A DNA stretch of 64,000 nt from Setophaga petechia (taxonomy: Eukaryota > Chordata > Aves > Passeriformes > Parulidae). The notes under the pieces were generated by a model. It was given only the letters and a program-made list of their open reading frames with translations, had not been told where the DNA came from and ran no database searches. Below, one piece after another: positions 25,956 through 37,495 of the stretch (the stretch's first letter is position 1; each line of letters opens with the position of its first letter). The stretch is from contig JANCRA010000003.1 in NCBI GenBank assembly GCA_024362935.1, positions 36,827,291-36,891,290 on the forward strand, written 5' to 3'. The translations under genes and the position numbers were made by a program.

Positions 25956-26690
25956 GTATGAAAAGTTTTCAAAATTATGAGGTCCAGCAATGTTTTCTTG
26001 ACTTCTTCCTATGTTTAAGTTACAGATTCAGTACTTCAAAAACTCATGAAATTTGGTTGAAATCAACCAAAAATGTCTTTCTACTTTTTTACTAATTTTC
26101 ACATGGAATTACTTTCAAAAGGTAGCAAGTACAACAAATATTTAACTTGCTAGTCTGTTAGTTTATTAGTCAAAATGAGAAATGGATTTACTTTTCTTCC
26201 AAATACTTGCTGCACTTGTAAGCTTGTGAGATCCTAAATGGAAAATCTTAACAGAATATAAACCTGCTTTGTTTGCTATCAAGCAGCAAAGTACGTTTGT
26301 TAATTTTGATCAGTTACTATCAAATTTGATGATATTTTATCAAGTAGCTACCTCCTACTCTTGAAAAATAAACTACTTTATTCAGCTGTTTATTCAGCTG
26401 AATTGAAATGACCCTCACGCCCAAAATCTCTTTTATGCAGTTACATTTTATAGTGTGATATTCAACTGTTGGCACATTGACTGCACCCAATCAAGGATTG
26501 CTTTACATTTGATCACATTTTGACTCAATAACATGCTGAGCTATGCAGATAATTTATTCACATAATTTCAGTTTGGCTACAAAACAAAGAAATTAAGCAT
26601 AAATTAAATGGGTTTGGCTTTCTCTAACAAGAAAATTTTTCATTTGTCGTGTCAGGTTTAATGAATGCATGAGAAATGCTTAATTTCAGA

Positions 26691-26744
26691 GGGTTTTGTG
26701 GTTTTTTGGTTTTGTTTGTGGTGTTTTTTGGTTTCTTTTGGTTC
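26691..26744. repeat. T/G simple tract
   Basis: About 54 bases of T runs separated by G/GG (gttttttggttttgtttg). Confidence 0.8.
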
Positions 26745-27706
26745 AAAGCAGGGGAGTAAATAAATTTCTAAATTGCATGAAAACTTGAAACAGAGCAAGA
26801 AATAATGGTTGTGCTGATGACATACACATTATGCTCCCAGAAAATGGTATTTAGAGAGATCAGCTGATAGGTAAAATGATATGATTTAGCTATTTATCTC
26901 AGAGTATTTTCATATGGGTATTCCTCTTCTGCGAGCAGTACCCTTTGCCTTGCATGACACAGTACTATCCAAGTTGATGGATAGTTTAGTTACTCTAAAA
27001 CTTAATCAGTGTAAATATGTTATATACAACATTAATAATTCTGAACAATAAACATTAAATGTTACTAAATATACTTTAAAATAATTTCAGTTCAAAGATC
27101 CAAAATAGGTTTTTGTAATGTGTTGCACATTACTAGCTATTTTTGTATTATTTGTAACAATAATTGAAACATTAGATACTTCTAAGCAAGATTATCCATT
27201 AAATTAAACTTTTGACTATCACTAATCAAAGATTTATATGAATATCTTTACCTAAAGCCAATTCCTTGTCATATATCTTCATGCTTCCATTATTTAATTT
27301 GAAAGGAGCTACTGCAGAGGATGAAGTGAAAGCATGACTCTTGGTTAAATATTAAGGTCTCAGGATTTTGCTCATGCTTTAATTGTACACTGTGTAATGA
27401 GAGAAACACACACACATGCACATTTTGTTTACATTTTATATTAGAAAAATTAAGGAGACTTCTAAAGAGCTTTCTGAAGCTGAAAAAATTAATTTTTAGG
27501 ATATATGTGTTAGAAAATTAGACGAAGTCATATATCTTGGTTTAGTTGATAGCATTTTTGATATAATAATAGGAAATACCCATTTAAGGACAATCTAGAC
27601 TGAGGTAGGAACAGGAATTACATATACAGCAGAGTTTTCTGATCCTAAAATACATTCCAGCCTCTTTTATGTGAAAACCACATAAGAGCAGGTGGTAATA
27701 GCTGCT

Positions 27707-27739
27707 AAGAGTCTATAAGCTATAGCTATAAGAGTCTAT
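27707..27739 (+). repeat. 23-bp partial tandem duplication
   Basis: AAGAGTCTAT occurs at 27707-27716 and again at 27730-27739, separated by AAGCTATAGCTAT, itself a small internal repeat. Confidence 0.7.
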
Positions 27740-29386
27740 CTTATTAGCATTGCTGCTTTTAAAAATAATTCATTCCCAGATCTGTACCTAAGGAATAAGA
27801 TTGTATAGAACTGAGGTAATTGAGAAGACCTGTGAGAAAGTCAGATGAACATATGAAACCAGTGCCCTTCTTTTACCTAACACACACTGTCCTTCCCAGG
27901 CCTAACCATATCATTGTAAAGCAGTGAGCTTTGGGAACTGTGACTTTGAGCCAGTGCTGGCCTTCTCTGGGTTTGTCAGTGCAAGAGTTAGAGTGTCATG
28001 GACAGAAATTTCTCTTCCAGTGCTGGAAGGCAGAAAGGGAAGGCAAAGAAAGTGTAAACTTCTTGGTTTATTGCTGATGCAGAAATTCTGCATTTAATAA
28101 GAAACAAGAAAACATAAGCAATTGCCAAAATGGTTATTTTGGATGTCTGTATTAGTTCTGTTATTCCCCAGTGCAGCAAAAAATGTCATTGTAGCACACA
28201 TTTCTTGGATGATGAAAAGAATATGTGTCAGTTTTGTGTCATTTCTTGTTTTAGGAGCTTTTCCTCCACCAAAAAACTTTTATAAAATGTTTGTAATGAG
28301 CTGTGAATTCAGCAAAGATTGCACGGATGAATTTTAGTGTAAGTTGGAATGACAAATAGTTGCAGCTGTAGAAATCGGATTCATGATGGTCAAATACACT
28401 CCACAAAGGCATGTGTATGCACATTGAGCAGATTATCTGCCAAAAGGGAACGCAGTGCAGTTGACTATAGTTGTGCTATAAAATCTCTTTACGTACCGGT
28501 GGCATTTAGAAATTTGTAAAATCTTTGTAGAAAGCAGACTTGCCAACTGTTGACATGTTTTCTGAAAAAACCTTTTCTGTACATGTAAGCACTTGATATC
28601 AGCTGCTTCACAGGGTCAAGTTTAAATGAAATGAAATGTGCAATAATCCTGGCCATTAACAGTAAGAAAGTTAAATACAAGTCAAAAGCAATTAGTTTAA
28701 GTTTAATTTCATTTTAGGTCGTCTGCTAGGAAAATTTGGTTTTCTGTGTATTAGAAAAGCTTAGGGCACAAAAAGGGTTTTCTTAGTTGGCAAAAACTAT
28801 AATGCTCCATAAAATTAAGCTCCTCTAACAAATCTGTATACATTTAGTTTCTGGTCTATGTCTTTGAAGGCGGTTCATAGGTTGGCTCTGACTATAGAAG
28901 CAAAAGTTCTGGTACACGAGTCTCTGATGTTGTGGGGGAAGGATCTTTGTCTCCAATCCATGATGAACTTTATGTTGTGTGAGCCAAGATTAGCCAAATA
29001 TCTGAGGGTTTTGGAAGCATATTTTTAATTTACTAGAGTATGTTGGAATTTCCTGAATACTGTTTCATAACTGGCAGAGGATGTATTTATGGAAAATCTG
29101 TATGTGGTGTTAAGGGCAGAAAGTGTGAAGAGATTCAGAAGAAAATTTGGGCACTAGAAAGCATTAGAGAGAATCATCAGGGGTATATTTACTAATCAGT
29201 GAATGCATAAGGCTCGCTGAACTGTATCATTTTACATAGGCAAGTAATACCTTAAAGCTAGGTCTTATACCCTGGAATGTGCATTAAAATATCACTGGCA
29301 TACAAAGGAAAACATACCTGAACATCCTTAGTATACAGAGGCATTAGTTACTCAGTTCACTAATACTTTCTTTGTTTGTGCTTGGA

Positions 29387-29402
29387 TTTTTTTTTTTTTT
29401 TT
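29387..29402 (+). repeat. Poly(T) run
   Basis: Sixteen consecutive T. No LINE or retrocopy body is recognisable on either side. Confidence 0.9.
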
Positions 29403-30575
29403 AACTCTGTTGGATTAGGACTGAAGTATCAAGGCCTGAGATTTTTGCCAGCTTTGTCATTTGATTCATCTTCAGTTTTCTGATTAGGAGAGATCCCAGG
29501 CATTTCCTGTGTCTGGGATTTTGAACTAATACTTGAGAGAGGAAAAAAATTAATTTGGGAAAATTTGAGGCATCTTGCTTGCTTTGTTATACCTTTGTAA
29601 TTTTTCACAGAAGTGAATTCAATTTTCAGCTTTGAAAAAAACACAAATGCTTTGAGACAGGACCTTTTATTTACTTCTTTGTAAGCTTTCTGCTAAATCA
29701 GAGGGTAATATGCGTATTTTTGTAAAATAATCCTTTGTATAATGCATTTCACCTCGTTGGCTCAGTTATTTATAAAATGTGCGTTCCTAATGATTGTTTT
29801 TAATCTAGGATTTCTTTTGTTTGCAATTTTGATATGTTAAAAGGAAGTGCTGAAAATGAAAGACAGAAAAAATAATTTATCAAATGAATCATATGAGAAA
29901 ACTCTGTGCAAAAATTCAGCAGTCCTCATTTAACTCCTAATTGGAATATTTTCATGAAAGATTGTCTACCTTAATTATTCCAGTTTACCAGAGAACAAAT
30001 AATAAGAAAATTTATATAGCTGATTGTATTTGATCTGCTGCCATTAAAATATCTATGTTCAAATGTAGTTCCTCATCTAAAATACAGATTACAATGAAGT
30101 CAGAGTGTATGAAGAAAGTAAACATAATGAGAGGATAGCTTGGTATGGACTAAATGTCTGAAATTGCCCAAAATTTTCATGCTAGAGAAAGTGAAAAATG
30201 CAGTCATCCTGAGTCCTAAATATCATTGAAAATTGATTGCAAACAGAATAAGGGTTATATTACAACAGAGAAATGTTACTTATTTGACAAAACCAGGTGC
30301 TTTTATAATACTTTCTTGGGTTAGTTTGTGTGTTTGTTCTTTTACAGAATCACAGTCTTTAGAAAAATAACTGTTACATTTTTTGGGAAAGATCTAATGG
30401 CATTTTTTTGGGAGAATTCATTTTATAAAATCATTTTTTGAGATCTGCTTAAGTATCTCTCTTTTGTGATTTATAAAGTGAACCTGAATATTCATATTTC
30501 AGTTAAGTTTCTAAATAAGGTAAAAGATAGGAACACAGTAAAATATTTAAAGTCTGAAGCTCTATGTCAGTGAGT

Positions 30576-30715
30576 TTCATAGAATCCTAGAATTGTTTGA
30601 GTTTGAAGTAACTTTTGGAGGTCATCTGGCCCAACCTTGCTTTAATGAGCAGGATTATCTTTAGCTAGATCATGTTGCTCAGAACCCTGACCTTGAACAA
30701 TTCCAGGGATGGGAA
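30576..30715 (-). mobile_element. CR1 3'-end fragment, antisense
   Basis: Begins ttcatagaatcctagaattg, the reverse complement of the CR1 terminal tail. It continues through 'ggaggtcatctggcccaacc' (30617-30636) and 'agctagatcatgttgctcag' (30663-30682) to 'ttccagggatggg' (30701-30713). This is the last ~140 bases of a CR1 inserted on the minus strand, in the standard order and moderately diverged. Confidence 0.85.
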
Positions 30716-31159
30716 CTTTTATGGTTGTTCCGGGTCAGGTATCTGGAAATTCTAAACTAGAACTTTTATTTGTGGTCAGAACCAGATAATTTTTTAGGTG
30801 TAAAGTTGCATTTATCTTATCAACGTAAAAGCTGAGTGTTGGAAGAACATGGACTACAGAATTTGCAGATCAACTAAGTTATCTGCAGATGAAGTATTTT
30901 GCATTTGTTGACAGGAATTTCTGTATCCAAGTACTTTCAGCTACAGAAATCCAGTACAAGAGAGCTTTGGAAGCAAATCCAAACTGTTCTGCTTAACTGT
31001 TTGGATTTTTGTGGCTGTGATGAAATAAAAGATGGTGCTGCAGGCATATATGAAAGAGATACAAAATTGCAAAACGGTTTTGGGTTTGGCTTGTTAGTTG
31101 AACTTTAAAAGAAAAAGATTCATGCATCACTATTTCATAAAATATATTTTCAAGAAACA
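30716..31159. other. Unique non-coding DNA between CR1 copies
   Basis: No repeat recognised. A 69-codon frame at 30899-31108 has no known motif. Confidence 0.4.
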
Positions 31160-31619
31160 GAATTTACTATTATAAAGGTTGGGAGGAGCCTCAGCTGTAG
31201 TTACCATGAGATTGTGGACTTCACTATACTGTGAGGAGGAAGCAGGGAAACGAGTAAGAGTGCAACCATGGACTTCAGAAGAGCTAAGTTTGGCTTCTTC
31301 AGGGATTTTCTTGGAAGAATCATATGGGAACATTTGGGAAGAGGAGTTCAAGATATAGTCAAGGTTGGTTGATATTCAAGGATCACTTCCTCCAGTCTTA
31401 AGAACAATGCATTCTATAAAGCAAGGAATTGGTCAAAGAGGAGAAAAGACCTCTATGGGTGAATAGAGAACTTCTGTCATTCCTCAAGTAGGAGAAGGAA
31501 GTACACAGGAGTTAGAAATACGGTGGGGCCACTAGGATGAATTTAGAAATGTTTTCAGAGAAAGTAGAAATGGGGATAAACCCAAGGCCCATCTGGAATT
31601 AAATCAGGTCAAGGGTGTC

Positions 31620-31949
31620 ATGGACAGCAGGAAGGCCTGCTTTAAAAACACCAATGACAAAAGGAAAACTAAGGATAATGTGGACCCATTACTAAATGCA
31701 GGCAGGATCCTGGTTATAAAGGATGCAGAAGAGGCACAATTACTGAAATACTTCTTTGCATTGGTCTTCATGGACAAGAACAGCCCCTGGGAATCTCTGA
31801 CCCAGAAGGGTAAAGGAATGTTAGAAGACTTTCCCTTGGTCAAAGAGGATTGGGTTAGAGGACACCTAGGAAATTTGTCATCCACAAGTCCATGGGCCCC
31901 AAGTGAATGTATCTATTACTGCTGGGAAAACTGGTGGACCCAGGGATGA
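31620..31949 (+). pseudogene. CR1 ORF2 remnant, region before the RT core
   Basis: A 109-codon open stretch inside the CR1 element. It matches the ORF2 segment ahead of the RT core: 'MDSRKACFKNTNDKRKTKDN' corresponds to the family's VKDNKKGFFKYISNKRKTRDN-like block, and 'KDAEEAQLLKYFFALVF' to the EDAEKAELLNAFFASVF-like block. The last residues have slipped out of the family frame. It is not a gene in its own right; the start Met is fortuitous. Confidence 0.8.
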
Positions 31950-32145
31950 GGACACATGGTCATCTTTGAAAGGTCATGGTGATGGAGAGACATGTTTGAG
32001 ACATGTTTTGCAAGAAAGCAATTGTTTCTCCAGTCTTGAAAAATGGCAAGAAGGAGTATTCAGGGAACCACTGGTCAGTCAGTCTCAGCTCAATCCCTAA
32101 TGACCACCTCATTCTGGAGGCCATCTCTAACCACAGGATTACAAA

Positions 32146-32765
32146 ATGATGATCAGGAATAGTCAGTATGGATTCATTAAAGGTGAATCATGCTTGATCA
32201 ATCTGAATTCCTTCTACAGTGAAACAACTACCTGGATGGATGATGGGGGAGAGCAGTGGACATTGTCAGTCTCAGCTTTAGCCAAGATGTTGACAGTGTC
32301 TTTCCCAACACTCTTGAAGGCAAACTCAGGAAGTATGGACTGGATGAGTGAACAGTGAGGTGGATTGAGAACTGGCTGAGTGGCAGATCCCAGAAGGACA
32401 TAATCAACAGCACAGGGTATGGTGGGACCTGTGTCATTGGTACTGTCCACCAGGGTTCCATACTGGGCCCACAGGTGTTTACACAATTCATCACTGACTT
32501 GGAGGAAGGGGCAGAGTTCCCTGCAGACACAAAGCCAGGAGCAGTGGCCCATACCCCAGAGAGCTGTGCAACCCTTCAGAATGGCCTGGACAGGCTGGAG
32601 AGACGGGCAGAGAGCGACCTTCTGAAATTCAACAAAGGCAGGTGCAGGTCCTGCTCCTGGGGAGGAGCAACCCCCTGCAGCAGCACAGGCTGGGGACTGA
32701 GCTCTGGGAAAGCAGCTCTGTGGAGAAGGACCTGGGGGTCCTGGTGGAACACAAACTGTCCATGA
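32146..32765 (+). pseudogene. CR1 ORF2 remnant, reverse transcriptase core
   Basis: Two open stretches in different frames (32146-32358 and 32355-32765) together cover the RT core. The first contains SQYGFIKGESCLINLNSFY; the second contains VRWIENWLSGRSQ, then SILGPQVFTQFITDLEEG (family [21 protein letters not shown]) and LDRLERRAESDLLKFNKGR. A frameshift separates the halves and catalytic aspartates are changed in both. The 209-codon frame on the opposite strand (32214-32843) is an antisense shadow of this conserved coding and is not annotated. Confidence 0.85.
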
Positions 32766-33386
32766 GCAGCAGTGGCTGAGAAGGCCAATGGGATCCTGGG
32801 GTGGGACTAAAATAAATTTGGAACAGCATTGCCAGCAGGTCAAGGGAAATGATCCTGCCCCTCTACCCAGCCCTGGTGAGGCACATCTGGAATTCTGTGT
32901 CCAGTTCTGGGCTCCTCAGGACTAGAGAGACTTGGAGCTCCTAGGCCAAGTTCATTGAAGGGCAACAAAGGTGATTCAGGGACAGGAGCATCTCTCTAAC
33001 AAGGAAAGGTTAAGGGAGCTGGGCCTGATCAGTCTCAAGAAAAGACTGAGAGGGGACCTCATCAATTTCAGTATTTGGAGGGAGGGTGTCAGAGGATGGA
33101 GCCAGGCCGTTCTTGATGCCAAGCAATAGGATAAGAGACAGTGGGCAGAAAGTGATGCACAGGAGGCTGCAAGGGCACATCAGGAAGAACTTTACTGTGC
33201 AGGTGACTGAGGAGCGCTGGAGCAGATTGCCCAGAGGGGCTGTGGAATCCCTCTCACTGAAGACATTCTAGAACTTTCTGGACAGAGTCCTGTGTCATGC
33301 GCTCTAGGATGACCCTGGCTGAGCATGGAGGTTGGACCAGATGACTACTGTGGTCACTCCCACACATTTTGTGATTCTGTGATTAT

Positions 33387-35697
33387 ATTAATATCATCCT
33401 TGTATTATTAATGCTAGTAAATGGTCATAACCCATTTAAAGTGTCCATATTCTTATCTCAAGCTATGTTAAGCTTATTTCTCAGATTAAGGTTTAGCAAC
33501 ATTGGCTTCAGTCTTTAAGGGGGCTATGATCCTGATCCAAAGAAGTCTGAAAGAATGTATTAATTTTAATATGAATGTATTTAAGTTAATACAAATAACC
33601 TCCTTATATTAGTTTTTCGTTGAAATTTAGGTGTACATGTGAGGCCTTCACTGGATTGAGATAAAAATATGTATTGTTTTGCTTGGCTGAGTTTACCAGG
33701 GCAAAGGTGTCAATCAAATATCAGAGTTATTGCTGTCTGGTAGGGTTCTGTGTAAATATAATTCATGGTTCTGTGTAAATATAATTCACTATGACATTTG
33801 TCTCAAATTATTGTCATAGTTTTTATATTTGAGACTTGCAATTCTGGAATTCCTCTGCCACTTTCAGTTGCATTGTTTTGAATAGTTTCTCCTTACCAAG
33901 GGGGACAATAGCTGATTTCTTTACAATTTACTTAAGTTAGATGGGAGGTTGTTTGGCTTTTTTGATCAGGTATGAATAAAAGTGTCCATGTACTTTAGCC
34001 CCCTGCTTGCACACACACTTTAGTAGAAGTAGTAATTGTTCAGGGCCACTCTGGCTTAACCAGAGGATATGACAAAACACTACTGTGGTAAGGTGAGACG
34101 AGGCTAAAAGCAAATCTGCCAAAATATAATTAAGGTAAATGGAAACCTATATTAATGAAACTCATTAAGAAGCTGATGCTGGAAGAAAACGGGGTTTGAG
34201 AATAATTATTTGAAAGCAAAATCATCAAGGCATATTCCGTGAAGTAAAAAACAGTTGTGCATTCAATGACAGTTTGAAATTAAAAGAAAGTAAAAAATTG
34301 CAAATCAATAACAATAAAAAGTGCACTAAGCTAATGGATCCCTTGTTTCAAATTGAAAGTGACAGTTTTGAATTCTGGAGTAAATCTTTAGTGATGGCTC
34401 TTTTCATTACCACACAGCAGCCCTTGCCATTTTAGCTTCCATAGCTGTACTCACTCAGCTATGTGCTGCTTTGATCTATGACTCTATTTGCCATGCCTTT
34501 CAGGGATAGGGAAGTGGGAACTCATTACTGAAAAACACCCGAGTGATTTGGAAGATAGATTTTCATGTCACCAGCTGATCCCTGAGGCTCAACATCCATC
34601 CTTTGAACAGAAAGTTAAGTAAAACCTGAGAAGATGTTTTCCATGTTTCTCTTTTGAAAGGGACCTTGCTGACTAACTGATTTAATGGGCATATCTGTTT
34701 ACAGACACTTCTGTGTTTTCCAGTACAGTAAATGCTTTTCCTTGTAGAGAACAAATAGCTTGGTGGGTTTTTTTGGTTCTGTCTCTTGAGTTTAGCTGTG
34801 TGATATTCCCATTATACTTTGCACTGCTGATGCTTGACATGTAGGAGTTGAAACAATTGGAACTGATTGGAATAATCAAGATGCAATAGCTCAACAATAT
34901 ACCATTGGAAAAGATTCTGTAGGCAGAGGTGCTTTAGTCTCCTCCATTTCCCTAATTTCCTTTATACCAAAATGATCACTTTCTTTAGGACATTTGTGAT
35001 AATTTTTGTTCTTTAGTACTTCTAAAATATTTTATTTAGATAAGAAAAATCTGATGCACCCTATGTTTACTGGTATATTAAAGCATGTGCTTCAAGACAG
35101 CAGCTGGGTTGTATGAATAATTAGTTTTGTTTTGTTTCCCAGGATAAATAAAGGATGACTCCACCAAAAATTACCCAAGGCTTATGTTTTAACTTTATTA
35201 AAAATATTCCTATTTTTTTATATTTTTAACAATAATGTCTATCATTTTTGTAGTGAATGTGTGAAAAAAATATGGTTGTGAGAAGACAAAACCAATTTTG
35301 TATTAGTAAAACATTAGAAGCCTTTGAAATAAATATTTCTATGAACACTTTTTCAAAGTAGCTATAAAATAACAATAATTTGTTCCATTTTACAAACAGA
35401 ATAAATCTTCGGCTTAATATGTGGTAGACAGCTACTCTGCTGTCATGTTAAATATTTGAGGGCATTAGATTGGATAATCTAATGATTAGTGGAAATAGTA
35501 GGGTTCACTTTGATATTGTCTAAAGAGTTTGTATTCAGAAATTTGGAATTGTTTGGCCATTTAATTATTTCTAAAATATATTATATGCCTAATTCTTTTA
35601 TCCTTGGATTTAGGGTCTAGTCCTCTGCCTCTGCAGTTTTGAGTTTTAGATTATTCATGCACTCCTTTCCCCAGGAAAAAAAAAAAGGTTAAAATGA
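33387..35697. other. Unique AT-rich non-coding DNA
   Basis: No gene or transposon seen. Contains a 23-bp perfect tandem duplication at 33744-33788. Confidence 0.45.
33744..33788 (+). repeat. Two-copy tandem repeat, 23-bp unit
   Basis: GGTTCTGTGTAAATATAATT plus CAT (33744-33766) is repeated immediately at 33767-33788 with no mismatch over 22 bases, so the duplication is probably young. Confidence 0.9.
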
Positions 35698-36005
35698 ACT
35701 GAGGCTGAGCGAGTTGGGACTGTTTAGGCTGGAGAACACAAACTTCAGGAGGGAAATGTATTAATGACTATGAATACCTTAGAGGAGACTGTAAAGAAGA
35801 CAGAGACATGCTCTTTTCAGCATTGCCCAGTAAGAGGACCAGAGGCAAACTGGGACACAGGAAGTTCCCTAAGAACATCAGAAACAGTGCTGGGATAGGT
35901 TGCAGTACTGGAATAGGTTGAAGTACTGGGAAAGGCTGTCATGGAGTCTCCCTCTTAGAAGATTTTCAGGAGCCATCTGGAGACTGTCCATCATATGGGT
36001 TAGGA
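35698..36005 (+). mobile_element. CR1 3' fragment
   Basis: Starts at aactgaggctgagcgagttg, the CR1 'GGCTGAGRGAGYTGGG' block, then gactgtttaggctggagaac. It continues through the KEDGARLFS region (gtaaagaagacagagacatg, 35791-35810) and the 'cccagtaagaggaccagagg' block (35826-35845), fading after 'ttttcaggagccatctggag' (35963-35982). The terminal tail is not preserved. A poly(A) run of 12 directly precedes it. The copy is old, with no open frame. Confidence 0.8.
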
Positions 36006-37089
36006 TGTTAGTATAGCTTTGTCATTTTTTGTTGATGCAGTTGAGCGTCCAACAATGAAAGCAGCAGTATTGCTATTAATTTCAATGACAGAAGTGGGTG
36101 CTTAGTTAGGAGTTGCATTTTTTTATTACTGTTGTGGATACTGTATTAAAGAAGAATTAGAACTAGGAACTTCAATTTGAAAGTTGTATTTCTGGTTTAG
36201 CTGATGGCTTGCCCTGTGACCTGGGGCAAACTGTTTTAATAATTTGTGTCTTCATTTTTCAATTTGTAGAACCCAGACAATAAAATGTCAAGCAACATGC
36301 CTTGCAGGGATGTTGTTTCAATTAGTGCTTGTGAAGCGCTCCAGAGATAAAAGACAGCACAGCAATAGGAACTGTTGTTATTTTTATATCATTATAATAC
36401 GTGTTATCTCTGTGAAATTAATCTTTATTATCAAGAGACTTATAACTCACTCCTGGCTACCTCTCTTCTGCATTATAATTCCCTCTATATAGGGAAGATA
36501 TATGTCACATTGGTATATAAATGTACTGAATTTTATATCTCTATGCACTGTGTTTCATGTGATGATAGGTATTTTTAAAGCTGGTGGAAATAATTCTTGC
36601 TTGTTGACTGTAGTGATTTTACTTGGGTAATGTTATATTTTTTAGCTATTTTAAAAATTTATTATAATTAATAATGATTGTTTTTAAATGGGACTAAAAT
36701 AAAACATTGTGTCATATGGCATTATAGCACTTTTTTGAAGTGTACCTTTATGTAAATCATAATGTTCACTTGCTTTAGTAACTGCATTATTGCATTTCAA
36801 ACCTTAGAACAGGTACAATGTGTCACCTTGAAGAATGAAACTTATTTACTGCACCCAATGTCTAATATATTACTTTTATTGTATCTGAATTAAAGCAGGG
36901 TTTGTTACATTACATTTGCTTGCAGGCCTGAATCCCTCAAGTATTAATCAAACATATTGTACAATGCCAAAACTGTTTTGAAGAGAAAAAGCTATGCAAA
37001 GTAGTATTAACAATAGGTGATGTGGTGTCCGCTAATTGATGCTCTTGCCTTATGTATCAGATCATTTTTAGTGGCAGGTAACTTGGTGA
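36006..37089. other. Unique AT-rich non-coding DNA
   Basis: No feature recognised between two CR1 fragments. Confidence 0.45.
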
Positions 37090-37495
37090 ATGATGATGAA
37101 AGGCCTGGAGGAGAAAACATATGAGGAGGTTGAGACCAGTTGGTCTGTTCACCCTGGACAAAAGGAGACTGAGGGGAGACCTCGTTGTGGCCCGAGCATT
37201 CCTCGCAAAGGGAATCAGAGGGGCAGACACTAATCTATCCTCTTTGATCACAGTGAACTGTGTAAAGGGAGGTTTAGGTTGGATATTAGGAAAAGATTTT
37301 TCACCTAGAGGGTGTTTGGGCACTGAACAGGCTCCCCAGGAAATGGCCACAGCATCAAGCCTAACAGAGCTCCAGAAGTGCTTAGACAACACTCTCAGGT
37401 GTGTATGGTGTGATTCTTGGGGTGTCCTGTGCAAGGCCAGGGGGTGGACCTGGTGATCCTTGTGGATCCCTTTTTACTCAGGTTAGTCTATGGAT
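37090..37495 (+). mobile_element. CR1 3' fragment, different subfamily
   Basis: The 3' ~400 bases of a CR1 element. The peptide GLFTLDKRRLRGDLVVA (from about 37142) matches the family's GLFSLEKRRLRGDL block. 'gtttaggttggatattagga' (37272-37291) and 'ggacctggtgatccttgtgg' (37446-37465), then atcccttt, match the CR1 type that ends 'GATCCTTGTGGGTCCCTTCC', distinct from the 31.2-kb element's ending. The 111-codon frame at 37121-37456 is its decayed ORF2 C-terminus and not a gene. The octamer tail is degraded to 'tagtctatgg'. Confidence 0.82.

Larger units (their letters stand above)
25956..30575. other. Unique AT-rich non-coding DNA
   Basis: Apart from a T/G tract at 26691-26744, a 23-bp partial duplication at 27707-27739, a short (AC)n at about 27407-27416 and a 16-T run at 29387-29402, I see no repeat or gene. 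Confidence 0.4.
31160..33386 (+). mobile_element. CR1 LINE, 5'-truncated, with decayed reverse transcriptase
   Basis: This is the longest transposon in the window, about 2.2 kb on the plus strand. It starts inside ORF2 just after the endonuclease domain (taccatgagattgtggactt, 31202-31221). It then runs through the linker (aaggcccatctggaattaaa, 31584-31603) and the reverse-transcriptase region (QYGFIKGESCLINL from about 32164; VRWIENWLSGRSQ from about 32359). The C-terminal domain and 3' tail follow (gttggaccagatgac at 33331-33345; tgtgattctgtgatt at 33370-33384). Frameshifts and stops break the frame throughout. The first catalytic motif (family form LDFSKAFD) reads LSFSQDVD, so its Asp is lost, and the FADD box reads FPADT with one Asp missing. 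It cannot encode an active enzyme. Confidence 0.92.

Noticed and set aside
30346..30357. ACAGAATCACAG resembling the reverse complement of a CR1 tail
   Set aside because: Only 12 bases match and the following sequence does not continue as CR1; likely chance.
32214..32843. Longest open frame in the window, 209 codons on the minus strand
   Set aside because: It is antisense to the CR1 reverse-transcriptase region, whose plus-strand protein similarity is clear. The frame is open only because of the codon pattern of the opposite strand.
37121..37456. 111-codon plus-strand frame
   Set aside because: It is the decayed C-terminal part of CR1 ORF2, recognisable from GLFTLDKRRLRGDL, not a separate gene.
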